Below, in pieces: positions 1 to 8,663 of a stretch of DNA of 64,000 bases. The notes under the pieces were generated by a model. That model was not told the origin of the DNA, searched no databases, and saw nothing but the letters and a program-made list of their open reading frames with translations. Positions within the stretch are counted from its first letter, which is position 1. Every line of letters begins with the position of its first letter. Both the position numbers and the translations under genes were made by a program. Source of the stretch: Blastocatellia bacterium. Lineage in GTDB: Bacteria; Acidobacteriota; Blastocatellia; HR10; J050. Where the stretch lies: contig JALSQX010000033.1 in NCBI GenBank assembly GCA_026985075.1, positions 1 to 64,000 on the forward strand, given 5' to 3'.

Positions 1-197
1 ACTGAGATGACCGATGAATGCTCGCCTCCCAACCAGCCACAAGAACTGACGGCCACCAGGCTGGCCGCGATGAGGCCCATCGTCCACATCGGCTTTTTGA
101 TTCTCCTCATCGAATGTCCACTCTTCATCCAGCGAGGGCGACGCCTTCTGGTTGCCCGGAAGATACGATCGCTCGAACGAGAGATGTGTTTCATCAT
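1..197 (-). CDS. Probable efflux adaptor lipoprotein, N-terminal fragment (cut by window edge)
   Basis: Only the first 65 codons lie in the window; the gene runs off the left edge. The ATG overlaps the TGA of the upstream TolC-family gene in an ATGA arrangement, so the two are probably translationally coupled. The visible part has a basic N-terminus, a hydrophobic stretch and a lipobox-like VAVSSC ending in Cys53, so an exported lipoprotein is likely. A nearer start at Met30 would give a more usual signal peptide length. A lipoprotein directly after tolC is typically the periplasmic adaptor (HlyD/AcrA family) of a tripartite pump. That role is inferred from position; no adaptor domain is visible in this fragment. 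Confidence 0.5.
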   Translation of the reverse strand, partial: MMKHISRSSDRIFRATRRRRPRWMKSGHSMRRIKKPMWTMGLIAASLVAVSSCGWLGGEHSSVIS

Positions 198-1666
198 TTG
201 ATCATTTGTCGAATGGTTCCCATGGCCTGAGCCAGGTTGATGCGAGCCAGATTATACTCGAACAGAGCGGCGATATAATTGTCGCGCATACGTTCCAACC
301 GGCTCTGTGCATCGGTGACTTCCAGGCCGGTGGTCACTCCGGCGCGATACCGGCGACGGGCTTGAGCCAGTTCCTGTTCGGCCAACGCCAAACCTTGTTT
401 GGCCACCTTCACCTGCTCCTCGGCCGAGGCGAGCGCATCCAGGGCCACGCGGACTTCCAATTCGATTTGATCGCGCAGATCGCGCGTTCTGATGCGCTCC
501 TGCTGCCAGCGGGTGAACTCCTCGGCCCGTCGGGCATCCCGACGGCCACCATCGAAAATGGGCAATTGCACAGAAAATCCGTACGTGCGCGTGGGGCTGG
601 CATTGCGAATGCTCGATCCAATGGAACCGTAATCGGCAAAGGCCATGATCGAAGGTACCCGTTCTGCTCTGGTCGCCCGGTAGCTCAACCGGGCGCGCTC
701 CTGACGCCGTTGTTGAGCCTGGAAATCGGCGCGCGACTGCAGCGCGACCGCAAGGGCCTGCTGGACGCTGAGCGGCTCCACGGGTACATAGGACAAGGGA
801 TCGGTGAGCCGGAGGTCCACATCGAGATTCAGTCCGATGAGCTTGAGCAGACGGAGATGAGCGCGCCGACGTTCATTCTCGGCCACCAACAGCCGTTGCC
901 GTTGCTTGAAAAGCTGTACGCGGGCTCGCGTCACCTCGATGCCCGTACCTGTCCCTGCGGCTTTCTGATCTACGGCCAGCTTGAGCAAGGCTTCGGCCAA
1001 CGCCACGTCGGCTTCGGCCGCTTCCAAAAGGGAATCGGCGCGCACGGCGATGAGATAGGCCCGGGCCACCTCGGCGGCAATGCGATCGCGCGTGCTCTCC
1101 CGGTCAGCGCGCGCCCATCGAATGCCCACCCGTGAGGCTTGAAATCGACGGATGGCACTCAGGTCGAAAAGCGTCTGACGCAGCGTCGCCCGGGCATCGA
1201 AGGTGTTGAATGGCCCCACCACTTCCGGCCGACGAAACCCGGGTAGGGGAACGTCGATCCGAATGCCGATGGCATCGAGATTGATGGTTCGGTTTTGCTG
1301 ACCGAGCGATGCCTCGACGTGGGGCAGAAGAGCAGCGCGCACTTCGGCCGACTGGGCTTCAGCCTGATGAATGAGCTGCTCGGCCAGTTGAACCCGAGCG
1401 TTTCCTTCGGGAGCCAATGCCATGGTCATGGCTTGCTTGAGACTGAGTTCCAGGACCGACCTGACCTGCCGGCCATCATTGCTCCGATCGTCAGAGCTGA
1501 GCGTTTGACCTCGCCCAGAGACCGAAAACAGCGCGATCAGGGTCACGGTCACCAAGCCCGCCCTGATCACTGAATGAGACCAGGAGAGCGATCGGTAAAG
1601 GCCCCACCAGGCGCTCCCCACAGAACCCGGCCGGACGGCCAGACGATTGATCGGTTGTTTCGTCAT
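194..1666 (-). CDS. TolC family outer membrane efflux protein
   Basis: The 490-residue product has the repeated long amphipathic helices rich in Ala, Glu, Arg and Leu typical of TolC/OEP proteins, with two homologous halves (for example LEVTRARVQL-type and LEVTDAQSRL-type segments, the second near the C-terminus). TolC proteins form trimeric outer membrane channels that work with an inner membrane pump and a periplasmic adaptor. The start at 1666 is chosen because AGGGAGG lies 7 nt upstream; the open frame continues to 1798, but that 44-residue extension lacks export features. A signal peptide with a long n-region is followed by a cleavable-looking GRGQ site. It overlaps the next gene by 4 nt and is the upstream gene of an efflux operon. 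Confidence 0.88.
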   Translation of the reverse strand: MTKQPINRLAVRPGSVGSAWWGLYRSLSWSHSVIRAGLVTVTLIALFSVSGRGQTLSSDDRSNDGRQVRSVLELSLKQAMTMALAPEGNARVQLAEQLIHQAEAQSAEVRAALLPHVEASLGQQNRTINLDAIGIRIDVPLPGFRRPEVVGPFNTFDARATLRQTLFDLSAIRRFQASRVGIRWARADRESTRDRIAAEVARAYLIAVRADSLLEAAEADVALAEALLKLAVDQKAAGTGTGIEVTRARVQLFKQRQRLLVAENERRRAHLRLLKLIGLNLDVDLRLTDPLSYVPVEPLSVQQALAVALQSRADFQAQQRRQERARLSYRATRAERVPSIMAFADYGSIGSSIRNASPTRTYGFSVQLPIFDGGRRDARRAEEFTRWQQERIRTRDLRDQIELEVRVALDALASAEEQVKVAKQGLALAEQELAQARRRYRAGVTTGLEVTDAQSRLERMRDNYIAALFEYNLARINLAQAMGTIRQMIK

Positions 1667-1840
1667 CGTGTTCCCTCCCTGTATGAGCGCAACGAGTTCA
1701 CTGACGCGCCTACTCTCCCCCGACGAGAGCGAGCCCGCTCGTCGGCCCTCTGAGCTCAAGGCCATCAGATCGCCGATACTGTGTGGACGGGTCTTCATCG
1801 CTCATTGACTCATCATCGATTGGGTCGATAAATCATAACC

Positions 1841-1869
1841 TTGCCCCGGCAAAAATTAAATGCTAAAGT
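1841..1869 (+). promoter_or_regulatory. Candidate promoter for the DksA-like gene
   Basis: TTGCCC and TAAAGT separated by 17 nt, in an AT-rich patch of an otherwise GC-rich gap. The start codon of the dksA-like gene is about 80 nt downstream. A second, weaker match (TTGACT, 18 nt, TAAATC) begins at 1805. Confidence 0.35.
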
Positions 1870-1949
1870 TACCGGCTATATTGGGGACGGGAATCATCTC
1901 TTACTGAAAACAGAATTGGGACCCTGTCGTCAGGGAGTCTTCCCCATGG

Positions 1950-2384
1950 GTGGGGGGACGCGAGCAATATCGGAGCATACGTGGTCAGACCATGAGGCCC
2001 GAACACAGGAAATACTATAACAAACTGCTGGCCGAACGAGAACATCTGCAGCGGATGATCCAACTGGAGGAGGGAGAACGCGTTGAATTGTCGACGGCTT
2101 CTGAAACGGGAGATGAAGTGGATGTGAGTGTGGTCGCTAACTTGCGCGAATACACCATCACGCGCGTCGATCAGGATCGGCAACGACTCCGGTTGGTCGA
2201 GGAAGCTCTCCAGCGAATCGAAGAGGGCGAATACGGGTATTGTTTGAACTGTGGCCAGCCCATCTCTTCCAAGCGACTGGAAGCGCTCCCCTGGGCACGG
2301 TATTGCGTCAAGTGCCAGGAACTGAAAGAACAAGGACTGCTGGAAGAGGAAGAAGAGGAAGAAGAAGATCTGGCCGCACGCTAG
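1950..2384 (+). CDS. DksA/TraR family zinc-finger transcription factor
   Basis: The 144-residue protein has an N-terminal helical hairpin followed by a four-Cys zinc finger: Cys98, Cys101, Cys119 and Cys122 in CLNC...YCVKC with the family signature RLEALPWARYC between. DksA/TraR proteins bind in the RNA polymerase secondary channel and modulate transcription, often with ppGpp. The C-terminus is an unusual run of acidic residues (eight Glu and one Asp in nine positions) encoded by GAA/GAG repeats. AGGGAG lies 8 nt before the ATG at 1950; an internal ATG at 1992 would remove 14 poorly conserved residues and is the main alternative. Target genes cannot be read from the sequence. Confidence 0.85.
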   Translation: MGGREQYRSIRGQTMRPEHRKYYNKLLAEREHLQRMIQLEEGERVELSTASETGDEVDVSVVANLREYTITRVDQDRQRLRLVEEALQRIEEGEYGYCLNCGQPISSKRLEALPWARYCVKCQELKEQGLLEEEEEEEEDLAAR

Positions 2385-2524
2385 TGGCCGCTCTCCCGGG
2401 CTCGTGGCCTCTCTCACCGGGATGACCATCACTCATGAGCGCGTCCGCCTCTAACATCCCTCAACATGCGCTCGCCGGCTGTCGACCAACCGGCGAAATA
2501 AGGTGAACGCCCGTCAGCGGAATC

Positions 2525-4126
2525 ATGACCGGGATCTATGACATCATCATCGTCGGGGGAGGTCATAACGGGCTGGTGGCGGCGGCATACCTGGCCCGGG
2601 CCGGCTTGAAGACGGTCGTTCTGGAACGGCGACCGGTGGTGGGCGGGGCTTCGGTGACCGAGAGCCCATGGCCCGGCTATCGGGTGTCCACGCTGGCTTA
2701 TCTGTGTAGTTTATTTCACCCCCGCCTCATCGATGATCTCGACTTGCGGCGATTTGGTCTGCACCTCTATCCCAAAGATCCCGCTTCGTTCACGCCGTTT
2801 CCCGACGGTCGTCACCTCTTTCTCTGGCGCGATGGTCGAGCCACCTGCCGCGAAATCGAGAAATTCTCCCCTCGCGATGCCGCCGCGTATCCGCAGTACG
2901 AGGCGGAGCTGGAGCGCCTGGCTCGATTCGTCGAGCGTTATCTCCTGCGAACGCCCCCCAACCTGATCAGACGACGGGTCTCGGATCTCCTCGGTTTAGC
3001 CCGACTGGGATGGGAGAGCCTGAAGCTGGCCGATATCGATCTGCATCGCCTCATCAAGATGTTGGCGCAGAGTGTGAGTCAGTTTCTCGATGAGTGGTTT
3101 GAGTCCGAGGCCATCAAAGTCACTCTGGCCACCGATGGGATCATTGGCGCGGCGGGAGGACCGTCCACGCCGGGGACGGCTTACGTTTTGCTTCACCATA
3201 TGATGGGGAGTGCCACCGGACAGCGCGGTCTCTGGGGATTCGTGCGCGGGGGCATGGGAGCGCTCAGTCATGCCATCGCTGAGTCAGCGCGGGCGCGGGG
3301 GGCGGAGATTCGCACGGGGGCTTCGGTCGCTCATATTCTCATCACCGATGGGCGCGCGCGCGGCGTCGTCCTGAAGGATGGTGAGGAACTGAGGGCCCGC
3401 GCCATCGTATCCAGTGTCGATCCCCGACGAACTTTCCTCAGCCTCATCGCCCCGGAACACCTGGACGCGGCGTTCCGCCGGGCGATAGAGAACATCCGTA
3501 TGACGGGCTACGTCTTCAAAATCAATCTGGCCCTGGGGGGGCTCCCCGATTTCACCGCCTGTCCCGGCACGACGCTCGGACCGGTTCACCGGGCGACCAT
3601 TCACATCTCTCCCTCGCGGGACTACCTGGACCGCGCCTGGAACGATGCTCTGGCCGGTCGACCGTCGGCCGCCCCCATGCTCGAATGCACCATTCCCACG
3701 GCCTACGACGACTCGTTAGCTCCACCGGGGAAACATATTCTCTCGCTCTTTGTGCAATATGCCCCCTATGATCTCGCCGAAGGAACCTGGGACGAGGTGA
3801 AAGAGAAGTTCGCCGATCGGTGCATCGAGCTGTTGAGCGAGTATGCGCCCAACGTGAAGACCCTCATCGAGGAGCGCCAGGTGATCTCGCCACTGGATCT
3901 GGAGCGCGAATATGGGTTAACCGGAGGACACATCTTTCATGGCGAGATGAGCCTCGATCAATTGTTCTTCCTGCGACCGGTGGCCGGATGGTGCCAGTAC
4001 CGGACACCAATTGATGCTCTCTATATGTGTGGCTCCGGAACGCATCCCGGTGGGGGGGTCATGGGAGCGCCCGGGTATAATGCCGCGCGAGAAATTCTGA
4101 AGGATTTTCGACGGCGGAAACCTTGA
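2525..4126 (+). CDS. FAD-dependent oxidoreductase, PYROXD2/phytoene desaturase-like
   Basis: The 533-residue protein begins with a Rossmann FAD site (GGGHNGLVAAAYLA, residues 11-24) followed by LERRPVVGGASVTE, the pattern of the NAD(P)/FAD-dependent oxidoreductase family that includes phytoene desaturases and eukaryotic PYROXD2. A second FAD-contact motif near the C-terminus reads MCGSGTHPGGGVMGAPGYNA. The length fits the family (about 520-560). No carotenoid biosynthesis genes lie next to it, so a role in carotenoid synthesis is not supported, and the substrate is unknown. Its stop codon overlaps the -35 box proposed for the ATP synthase genes. Confidence 0.85.
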   Translation: MTGIYDIIIVGGGHNGLVAAAYLARAGLKTVVLERRPVVGGASVTESPWPGYRVSTLAYLCSLFHPRLIDDLDLRRFGLHLYPKDPASFTPFPDGRHLFLWRDGRATCREIEKFSPRDAAAYPQYEAELERLARFVERYLLRTPPNLIRRRVSDLLGLARLGWESLKLADIDLHRLIKMLAQSVSQFLDEWFESEAIKVTLATDGIIGAAGGPSTPGTAYVLLHHMMGSATGQRGLWGFVRGGMGALSHAIAESARARGAEIRTGASVAHILITDGRARGVVLKDGEELRARAIVSSVDPRRTFLSLIAPEHLDAAFRRAIENIRMTGYVFKINLALGGLPDFTACPGTTLGPVHRATIHISPSRDYLDRAWNDALAGRPSAAPMLECTIPTAYDDSLAPPGKHILSLFVQYAPYDLAEGTWDEVKEKFADRCIELLSEYAPNVKTLIEERQVISPLDLEREYGLTGGHIFHGEMSLDQLFFLRPVAGWCQYRTPIDALYMCGSGTHPGGGVMGAPGYNAAREILKDFRRRKP

Positions 4127-4152
4127 CACTCGATTTTACCGTGTGCTAACGT
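4123..4152 (+). promoter_or_regulatory. Candidate promoter for the ATP synthase operon
   Basis: A consensus TTGACA starts within the stop codon region of the upstream gene, followed after 18 nt by TAACGT. The first ATP synthase gene starts 36 nt further on. The -35 is perfect, the -10 weak. Confidence 0.4.
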
Positions 4153-4187
4153 AGGCTGTCATCGTCAGTCGAACAACGGGATGAGCT

Positions 4188-4670
4188 GTGCACAAGCTAG
4201 CGATTCTGGCTGAACAAGGAAATGTTCTGCAACCGGATGCCAGTGCAGTGGTCGTTTTCTTCACGGCGGTCATCTTGGCTTGGCTTCTGAATCGCATTCT
4301 CTTCAAGCCCATTAATCATGTCCTGGACGAGCGGCTCCGTCGCACTCATGGATATATCTCGGAAGCCAAGGCGATGCTCGCCGAGTATGACCGGAAAGTC
4401 ACTCAGTACGAGACCGCCCTCCGGCGCGCGCGAGCCGAAACGTACGCCCTGTTAGAAAAACGGCGGCGCCAAGCACTGGCCCATCAAGCGCAACTGCTGG
4501 AAGCGACGAAACAAGAAGTGGCCGATGAAATCGCCCGTGCCCGTGAACAAATCCAGAAACAGGTGGCCCAAGCCAAAGCCGAGCTGGCCGACGAAGCGCT
4601 CACCATGGCCCGCCACCTGGCCGATACGTTGCTGGGCCGCCGGATCGAGGAGGTGACGCGAATTCCGTGA
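4188..4670 (+). CDS. ATP synthase F0 subunit b' (first b-type subunit)
   Basis: The 160-residue protein has one N-terminal membrane segment (about residues 20-39) followed by a long charged helix, the plan of F0 subunit b, which forms the peripheral stalk holding alpha3beta3 against the membrane sector. It begins with GTG; upstream GGGATGAG is a modest ribosome site. It is the first of two adjacent b-type genes, so a b/b' heterodimer is likely, as known in many bacteria with two atpF paralogues. Its TGA overlaps the GTG start of the next gene by three bases. The other b-type gene is more divergent in the stalk helix. Confidence 0.8.
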   Translation: MHKLAILAEQGNVLQPDASAVVVFFTAVILAWLLNRILFKPINHVLDERLRRTHGYISEAKAMLAEYDRKVTQYETALRRARAETYALLEKRRRQALAHQAQLLEATKQEVADEIARAREQIQKQVAQAKAELADEALTMARHLADTLLGRRIEEVTRIP

Positions 4671-5179
4671 TACATCCACACGCGCTGACCGACCTGGCGT
4701 TCATCGCTCCCGAGATTCCTCAACTCGTCAACTTGCTGGTGTTTCTCGGTATCACGTATTACCTGGTTCGAAAACCCACCGCCCAGTGGTTTCACGAACG
4801 CCGTCAACGTATCCGTCGCGAGCTGAACCACGCCCGAGTGGAGCGAGAGAAGGCTCAGGCCAAACTGCGGGAGATCGAGGCGCGGCTCGCTCGTCTGGAT
4901 GAGGAGATCGAGGAACTCAAACGGAGAGCCCAGGCCGAAGCCGAAGCCGAAGAAGTGCGCATTCAGGCTCAGGCCCGATTGCAAGCGGAAAAATTGCGAG
5001 CCCAGGCGCGACGAGATATCGAGAGCGCCGCCCGCGCCGCTCAACTGGAGCTGAAGGCATTCGTGGCCCAGCAGACGGTGGAGCTGGCCAGATCGCTCAT
5101 CCGCCAGCAGATGACCGAAGAGGATCACCACCGATTGGTGGAAGTGTTCAGTGACCGGCTTCAGGAGGTGCGCCAATGA
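4667..5179 (+). CDS. atpF: ATP synthase F0 subunit b
   Basis: The 170-residue protein has a membrane helix near residues 20-36, then a long Glu/Arg/Ala-rich coiled-coil stalk with segments such as [18 protein letters not shown], ending in a region that would contact delta and alpha. The GTG start is preceded by GAGGAGGT about 12 nt upstream and overlaps the stop of the b' gene. The gene also overlaps atpH by an ATGA junction, so b', b and delta are tightly coupled translationally. The assignment follows from fold pattern and from the position directly before atpH and atpA. Confidence 0.85.
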   Translation: MIHPHALTDLAFIAPEIPQLVNLLVFLGITYYLVRKPTAQWFHERRQRIRRELNHARVEREKAQAKLREIEARLARLDEEIEELKRRAQAEAEAEEVRIQAQARLQAEKLRAQARRDIESAARAAQLELKAFVAQQTVELARSLIRQQMTEEDHHRLVEVFSDRLQEVRQ

Positions 5180-5712
5180 TCGGGAAGATTGCCCTGCGCT
5201 ATGCCTCGGCGCTGGTCGATCTGGCGTTGGAGAAAGGACAACAGGATGTGGTACGGGAAGAACTCGGTTACTTCAGCGAGGTGATGCGCACCGTGCCTTC
5301 CATCGCGCTCGTCTTCGCCAATCCGGCGGTGACCAAACCGGAGAAAGAGCGCGTACTGGATGCTCTCCTGCAGCGGACGCGCCCCACTCCCCTGACCGAA
5401 AATTTCCTTCGCCTGCTGGTGAAAAACGATCGTTTCCAACACCTGGAAGAGATCCACGCGGCGTTCTTGAGAGAGCTGGACAACCGAATGGGTATTGTGA
5501 CGGCCGATGTCATCAGCGCTCGTCCGTTGACCGACGAACAGTTCCAGTTATTGAGACGCCGACTGGAGCAGTTGACCGGAAAACGGGTGCGAATCAGGGC
5601 CAGCGCCGAGCCGGCGTTGATTGGTGGGGTGGTCGTTCGCATCGGCAGCGAGGTCTACGATGGATCGATTCAAACGCAATTGGAGCACCTTCGGAGACAA
5701 TTAGCCGAATAA
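5176..5712 (+). CDS. atpH: ATP synthase F1 subunit delta
   Basis: The 178-residue protein matches the delta/OSCP family: start [17 protein letters not shown], a helical N-terminal domain, and the C-terminal region with [18 protein letters not shown] just before the final helix, which is the family signature. Delta sits on top of F1 and links alpha to the b stalk. Its ATG overlaps the stop of atpF. The length is normal for the family. Confidence 0.95.
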   Translation: MIGKIALRYASALVDLALEKGQQDVVREELGYFSEVMRTVPSIALVFANPAVTKPEKERVLDALLQRTRPTPLTENFLRLLVKNDRFQHLEEIHAAFLRELDNRMGIVTADVISARPLTDEQFQLLRRRLEQLTGKRVRIRASAEPALIGGVVVRIGSEVYDGSIQTQLEHLRRQLAE

Positions 5713-5735
5713 TCGAAGATCGAGGAGTTTGCCCT

Positions 5736-7364
5736 ATGGAAAAAATCAGGGCCGACGAAATCAGCAATTTGATTCGGCAACAAATCGAGAATTTCGGCGC
5801 TTCGGTGGCCGTCGAAGAAGTGGGGAGCGTCATCAAGGTAGGCGATGGCATCGCCGAGATTTATGGGCTGGAGAAAGTGATGGCCGGCGAACTCCTGGCC
5901 CTCCCCCACGACGTCGCCGGGTTAGCGCTCAACCTGGAAGAAGACAAAGTGGGCGCCGTGCTGTTTGGCGATTATCACCTCATCAAGGAAGGCGATGAGG
6001 TGAAGCGTACGCGGCGCATCATGCAGGTGCCCGTGGGCGAAGCGCTCATCGGCCGCGTCGTCGATGCCCTCGGTCGCCCCATTGATGGTCGTGGCCCCAT
6101 CGTCACCGAGACTTACGGTCACGTCGAGCGGCTGGCGCCGGGCGTGGTGGATCGCCGCCCGGTTCACGAACCCCTGCAGACCGGGTTGAAGGCCATCGAT
6201 TCGATGATCCCCATCGGTCGCGGGCAACGCGAACTGATCATCGGCGACCGTCAGACGGGGAAGACGGCCATCGCCGTCGATACGATCATCAACCAGAAGG
6301 GCAAGGACGTGATCTGCATTTACGTGGCCATCGGCCAGAAGAAGTCCACCGTCGCCCAGGTCGTCAAGACGCTGGAGGATCATGACGCCATGTCCTACTC
6401 GATCGTCGTCTCGGCGACGGCCTCCGAACCGGCAGCCATGCAGTATCTGGCTCCCTACGCCGGATGCGCGATGGGCGAGTACTTCCGCGATCGCGGCCAA
6501 CACGCCCTGGTCATCTACGATGACCTCTCCAAACATGCTGCCGCGTATCGCGAGATTTCGTTACTTTTGCGCCGACCGCCGGGTCGAGAAGCTTACCCCG
6601 GCGACGTGTTCTACCTCCACTCGCGATTACTGGAGCGGGCGGCCAAATTCAACGAAGAGAATGGGGGCGGCTCGCTCACCGCTCTGCCCATCATCGAGAC
6701 GCAGCTCGGGGATGTGTCGGCCTATATCCCCACCAACGTCATCTCCATCACCGATGGGCAGATCTACCTGGAGACCGATCTTTTCCATAGCGGCATTCGC
6801 CCGGCGATCAATGTGGGCATCTCGGTCTCCCGCGTCGGTGGGGCGGCTCAGATCAAAGCGATGAAGCAGGTGGCCGGGCGCCTTCGGCTGGAACTGGCCC
6901 AGTATCGAGAACTGGCCGCTTTCGCCCAGTTCGGATCCGATTTGGATAAGGTCACTCAGGCGCAACTGAACCGCGGTCGCCGATTGACCGAACTCCTCAA
7001 TCAACCGCAATATCAACCCATGGACGTGGAAAAGCAAGTGCTGGTCATCTGGGCGGGCACCAACGGCTATCTCGACGATTTGCCCGTCGAGGATGTGAAA
7101 CCCTTCGAGCAGGGTCTCCTCCGATTCGTCGAAAACAGCCGGGGGAGTCTGCTGGAGAAGATCGCCACCCGGAAAGCCATTGATGAGGAGATCGAGGCCG
7201 AATTGAAAGACGCGGTGAGCGAATTCAAGGAACGCTTCCTCGCCGAGCGGAGCGAGCACGCCGAACTCGCTGCTGAAACTCAAGACCGATGGGCCGATGA
7301 TGGAGGAGCGGTAGTCGGTGCTGGCGCGCCCACCGGCGAAGCGACCGGCCCGACGTCTTCATAA
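5736..7364 (+). CDS. atpA: ATP synthase F1 subunit alpha
   Basis: The 542-residue protein is a clear F1 alpha subunit: N-terminal beta-barrel domain, the P-loop GDRQTGKT at residues 170-177, conserved [18 protein letters not shown] and the signature [17 protein letters not shown]. Alpha carries non-catalytic nucleotide sites and pairs with beta. The ATG at 5736 follows GAGGAG; the open frame extends upstream through atpH but that part is out-of-frame shadow. The C-terminus has about 30 extra residues rich in Gly, Ala and Thr compared with the usual length near 505-515. It lies between atpH and atpG in the normal order. Confidence 0.97.
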   Translation: MEKIRADEISNLIRQQIENFGASVAVEEVGSVIKVGDGIAEIYGLEKVMAGELLALPHDVAGLALNLEEDKVGAVLFGDYHLIKEGDEVKRTRRIMQVPVGEALIGRVVDALGRPIDGRGPIVTETYGHVERLAPGVVDRRPVHEPLQTGLKAIDSMIPIGRGQRELIIGDRQTGKTAIAVDTIINQKGKDVICIYVAIGQKKSTVAQVVKTLEDHDAMSYSIVVSATASEPAAMQYLAPYAGCAMGEYFRDRGQHALVIYDDLSKHAAAYREISLLLRRPPGREAYPGDVFYLHSRLLERAAKFNEENGGGSLTALPIIETQLGDVSAYIPTNVISITDGQIYLETDLFHSGIRPAINVGISVSRVGGAAQIKAMKQVAGRLRLELAQYRELAAFAQFGSDLDKVTQAQLNRGRRLTELLNQPQYQPMDVEKQVLVIWAGTNGYLDDLPVEDVKPFEQGLLRFVENSRGSLLEKIATRKAIDEEIEAELKDAVSEFKERFLAERSEHAELAAETQDRWADDGGAVVGAGAPTGEATGPTSS

Positions 7365-7375
7365 CCGGAGTCCCT

Positions 7376-8263
7376 ATGCCCAGTTTTCAAGATCTGAGAC
7401 GACGCATTCGCGCCGTGCGCAATATGCAGCAGGTCACTCGGGCCATGAAGATGGTCTCGGCGGCGAAACTTCGGCGCGCCCAGGAACGAGTGACCGCCGC
7501 TCGTCCCTATGCCGAGAAGATGGCCGACGTCCTCGGCAATCTGGCCCATCGCGTGGAGGAATACACTCATCCACTGCTGGAGCAACGAGGAGACGACCAT
7601 CTTCTTCTCGTGCTCATCACGGCGGATCGGGGGCTCTGCGGAGCGTTCAACACCAACTTGATTCGCGCGGCTCAGGATTTTCTCCGCCAGAATGCCGATA
7701 AGCGCGTCGAACTGGTGACTGTCGGTCGCCGGGGTCGAGATTTCTTCCGTCGACGCCGGGTGCCCATCCGCGAAGCGTACACCAAGATCACTGATCGGCG
7801 AGTGGAATTCGCCAATGCCCAGGAGATCGCTCATCGGCTCATCCAGGACTTTTGCGATCCCAAACAACAGATCGATCGCGTGTTCATCCTCTACAGCGAG
7901 TTCCAATCGGCCATGCGTCAACACGTCAAACTGGAGCAACTGCTCCCGCTCGGCGGATTCGCCGATCGGCCCCCCGCGCGATCGGACGCGCTCGTCGAGT
8001 ACATCTATGAGCAATCCCCGGCCGAGATCTTCGGCCATCTTCTGCCGCACTATGTAGAGACGCAAGTGTATCGGGCGCTGCTGGAATCGGCAGCATCAGA
8101 ACACGGAGCGCGAATGGTGGCTATGGACGCGGCCACCAATAACGCCTCAGAAATGATCAACACATTGACGCTCCAACTGAACCGGGTGCGTCAGGCATCC
8201 ATCACCAAAGAAATCATCGAGATCGTCAGCGGGGCCGCCGCCCTGGAAGAGATCACGTCATAG
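7376..8263 (+). CDS. atpG: ATP synthase F1 subunit gamma
   Basis: The 295-residue protein has both gamma-subunit hallmarks: the N-terminal helix (DLRRRIRAVRNMQQVTRAMKMVSAAKL) and the C-terminal helix with MDAATNNASEMINTLTLQLNRVRQASITKE. LITADRGLCGAFNTN is the conserved Rossmann-like part. Gamma is the rotating central shaft. It follows atpA after 11 nt and is the last ATP synthase gene here; the expected atpD (beta) and atpC (epsilon) are not downstream, where a tRNA gene and an unrelated peptidase on the opposite strand follow. Confidence 0.97.
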   Translation: MPSFQDLRRRIRAVRNMQQVTRAMKMVSAAKLRRAQERVTAARPYAEKMADVLGNLAHRVEEYTHPLLEQRGDDHLLLVLITADRGLCGAFNTNLIRAAQDFLRQNADKRVELVTVGRRGRDFFRRRRVPIREAYTKITDRRVEFANAQEIAHRLIQDFCDPKQQIDRVFILYSEFQSAMRQHVKLEQLLPLGGFADRPPARSDALVEYIYEQSPAEIFGHLLPHYVETQVYRALLESAASEHGARMVAMDAATNNASEMINTLTLQLNRVRQASITKEIIEIVSGAAALEEITS

Positions 8264-8336
8264 ACTCCTCTCATCGTTGTCGAGCGATCCACCCTCGTGA
8301 TGCCGTACCATGCTCGGGCCTGTCTCGCTCAAGGGT

Positions 8337-8360
8337 CCTGGGGTGGGGAGCACCCCCAGG
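8337..8360 (+). terminator. Hairpin downstream of atpG
   Basis: CCTGGGGTG and CACCCCCAGG pair with one bulge around a short loop, 74 nt after the atpG stop. No U-tract follows, so it is only a possible terminator or processing signal. Confidence 0.3.
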
Positions 8361-8437
8361 CTCAGGCGCACCCCTCCAGAGACAACGCTCATGGGATGGG
8401 GGGAGCGATTCTCCAATGAAAGAGGACAACGGGGAAT

Positions 8438-8520
8438 GCGGATGAGAGGATTCGAACCTCCACGGGGTTGCCCCCACTAGCTCCTGAGGCTAGCGCGTCT
8501 ACCAGTTCCGCCACATCCGC
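8438..8520 (-). tRNA. tRNA-Leu (anticodon CAG)
   Basis: The minus strand folds into a full cloverleaf: acceptor arms GCGGATG/CATCCGC, D-arm with AACTGGTAGA, anticodon stem CTAGC/GCTAG with loop CTCAGGA (anticodon CAG), a type II variable arm GGGGGCAACCCC, and T-arm GGAGG-TTCGAAT-CCTCT. The 83-nt body with a long variable arm is typical of tRNA-Leu. The 3' CCA is not encoded (the body is followed by ATT). Confidence 0.96.
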
Positions 8521-8531
8521 ATGCGTATCCA

Positions 8532-8560
8532 ATTTTAATCAAGGATGAGGGGGTTGGCAA
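8532..8560 (-). promoter_or_regulatory. Candidate promoter of tRNA-Leu
   Basis: On the minus strand TTGCCA and TAAAAT are separated by 17 nt, and the -10 ends 11 nt before the mature tRNA 5' end. Spacing and position fit a sigma-70-type promoter. Confidence 0.6.
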
Positions 8561-8663
8561 GATGTGTCTTCGCTCCTCCAGGCTGGCTCGAACCGGTGAA
8601 CTCTGAAGTGGTCCGAGAAAAGGGCCGGGCCGATTGGTGCCATCATGACGGCCAGCCACGCCT

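Noticed and set aside
152-1135. 327-codon plus-strand frame opposite the TolC gene
   Set aside because: It mirrors the minus-strand TolC coding sequence and has no family resemblance or ribosome site.
5151-5735. N-terminal extension of AtpA upstream of 5736
   Set aside because: The open frame continues through atpH and part of atpF in another frame; the family start with a GAGGAG ribosome site is at 5736.
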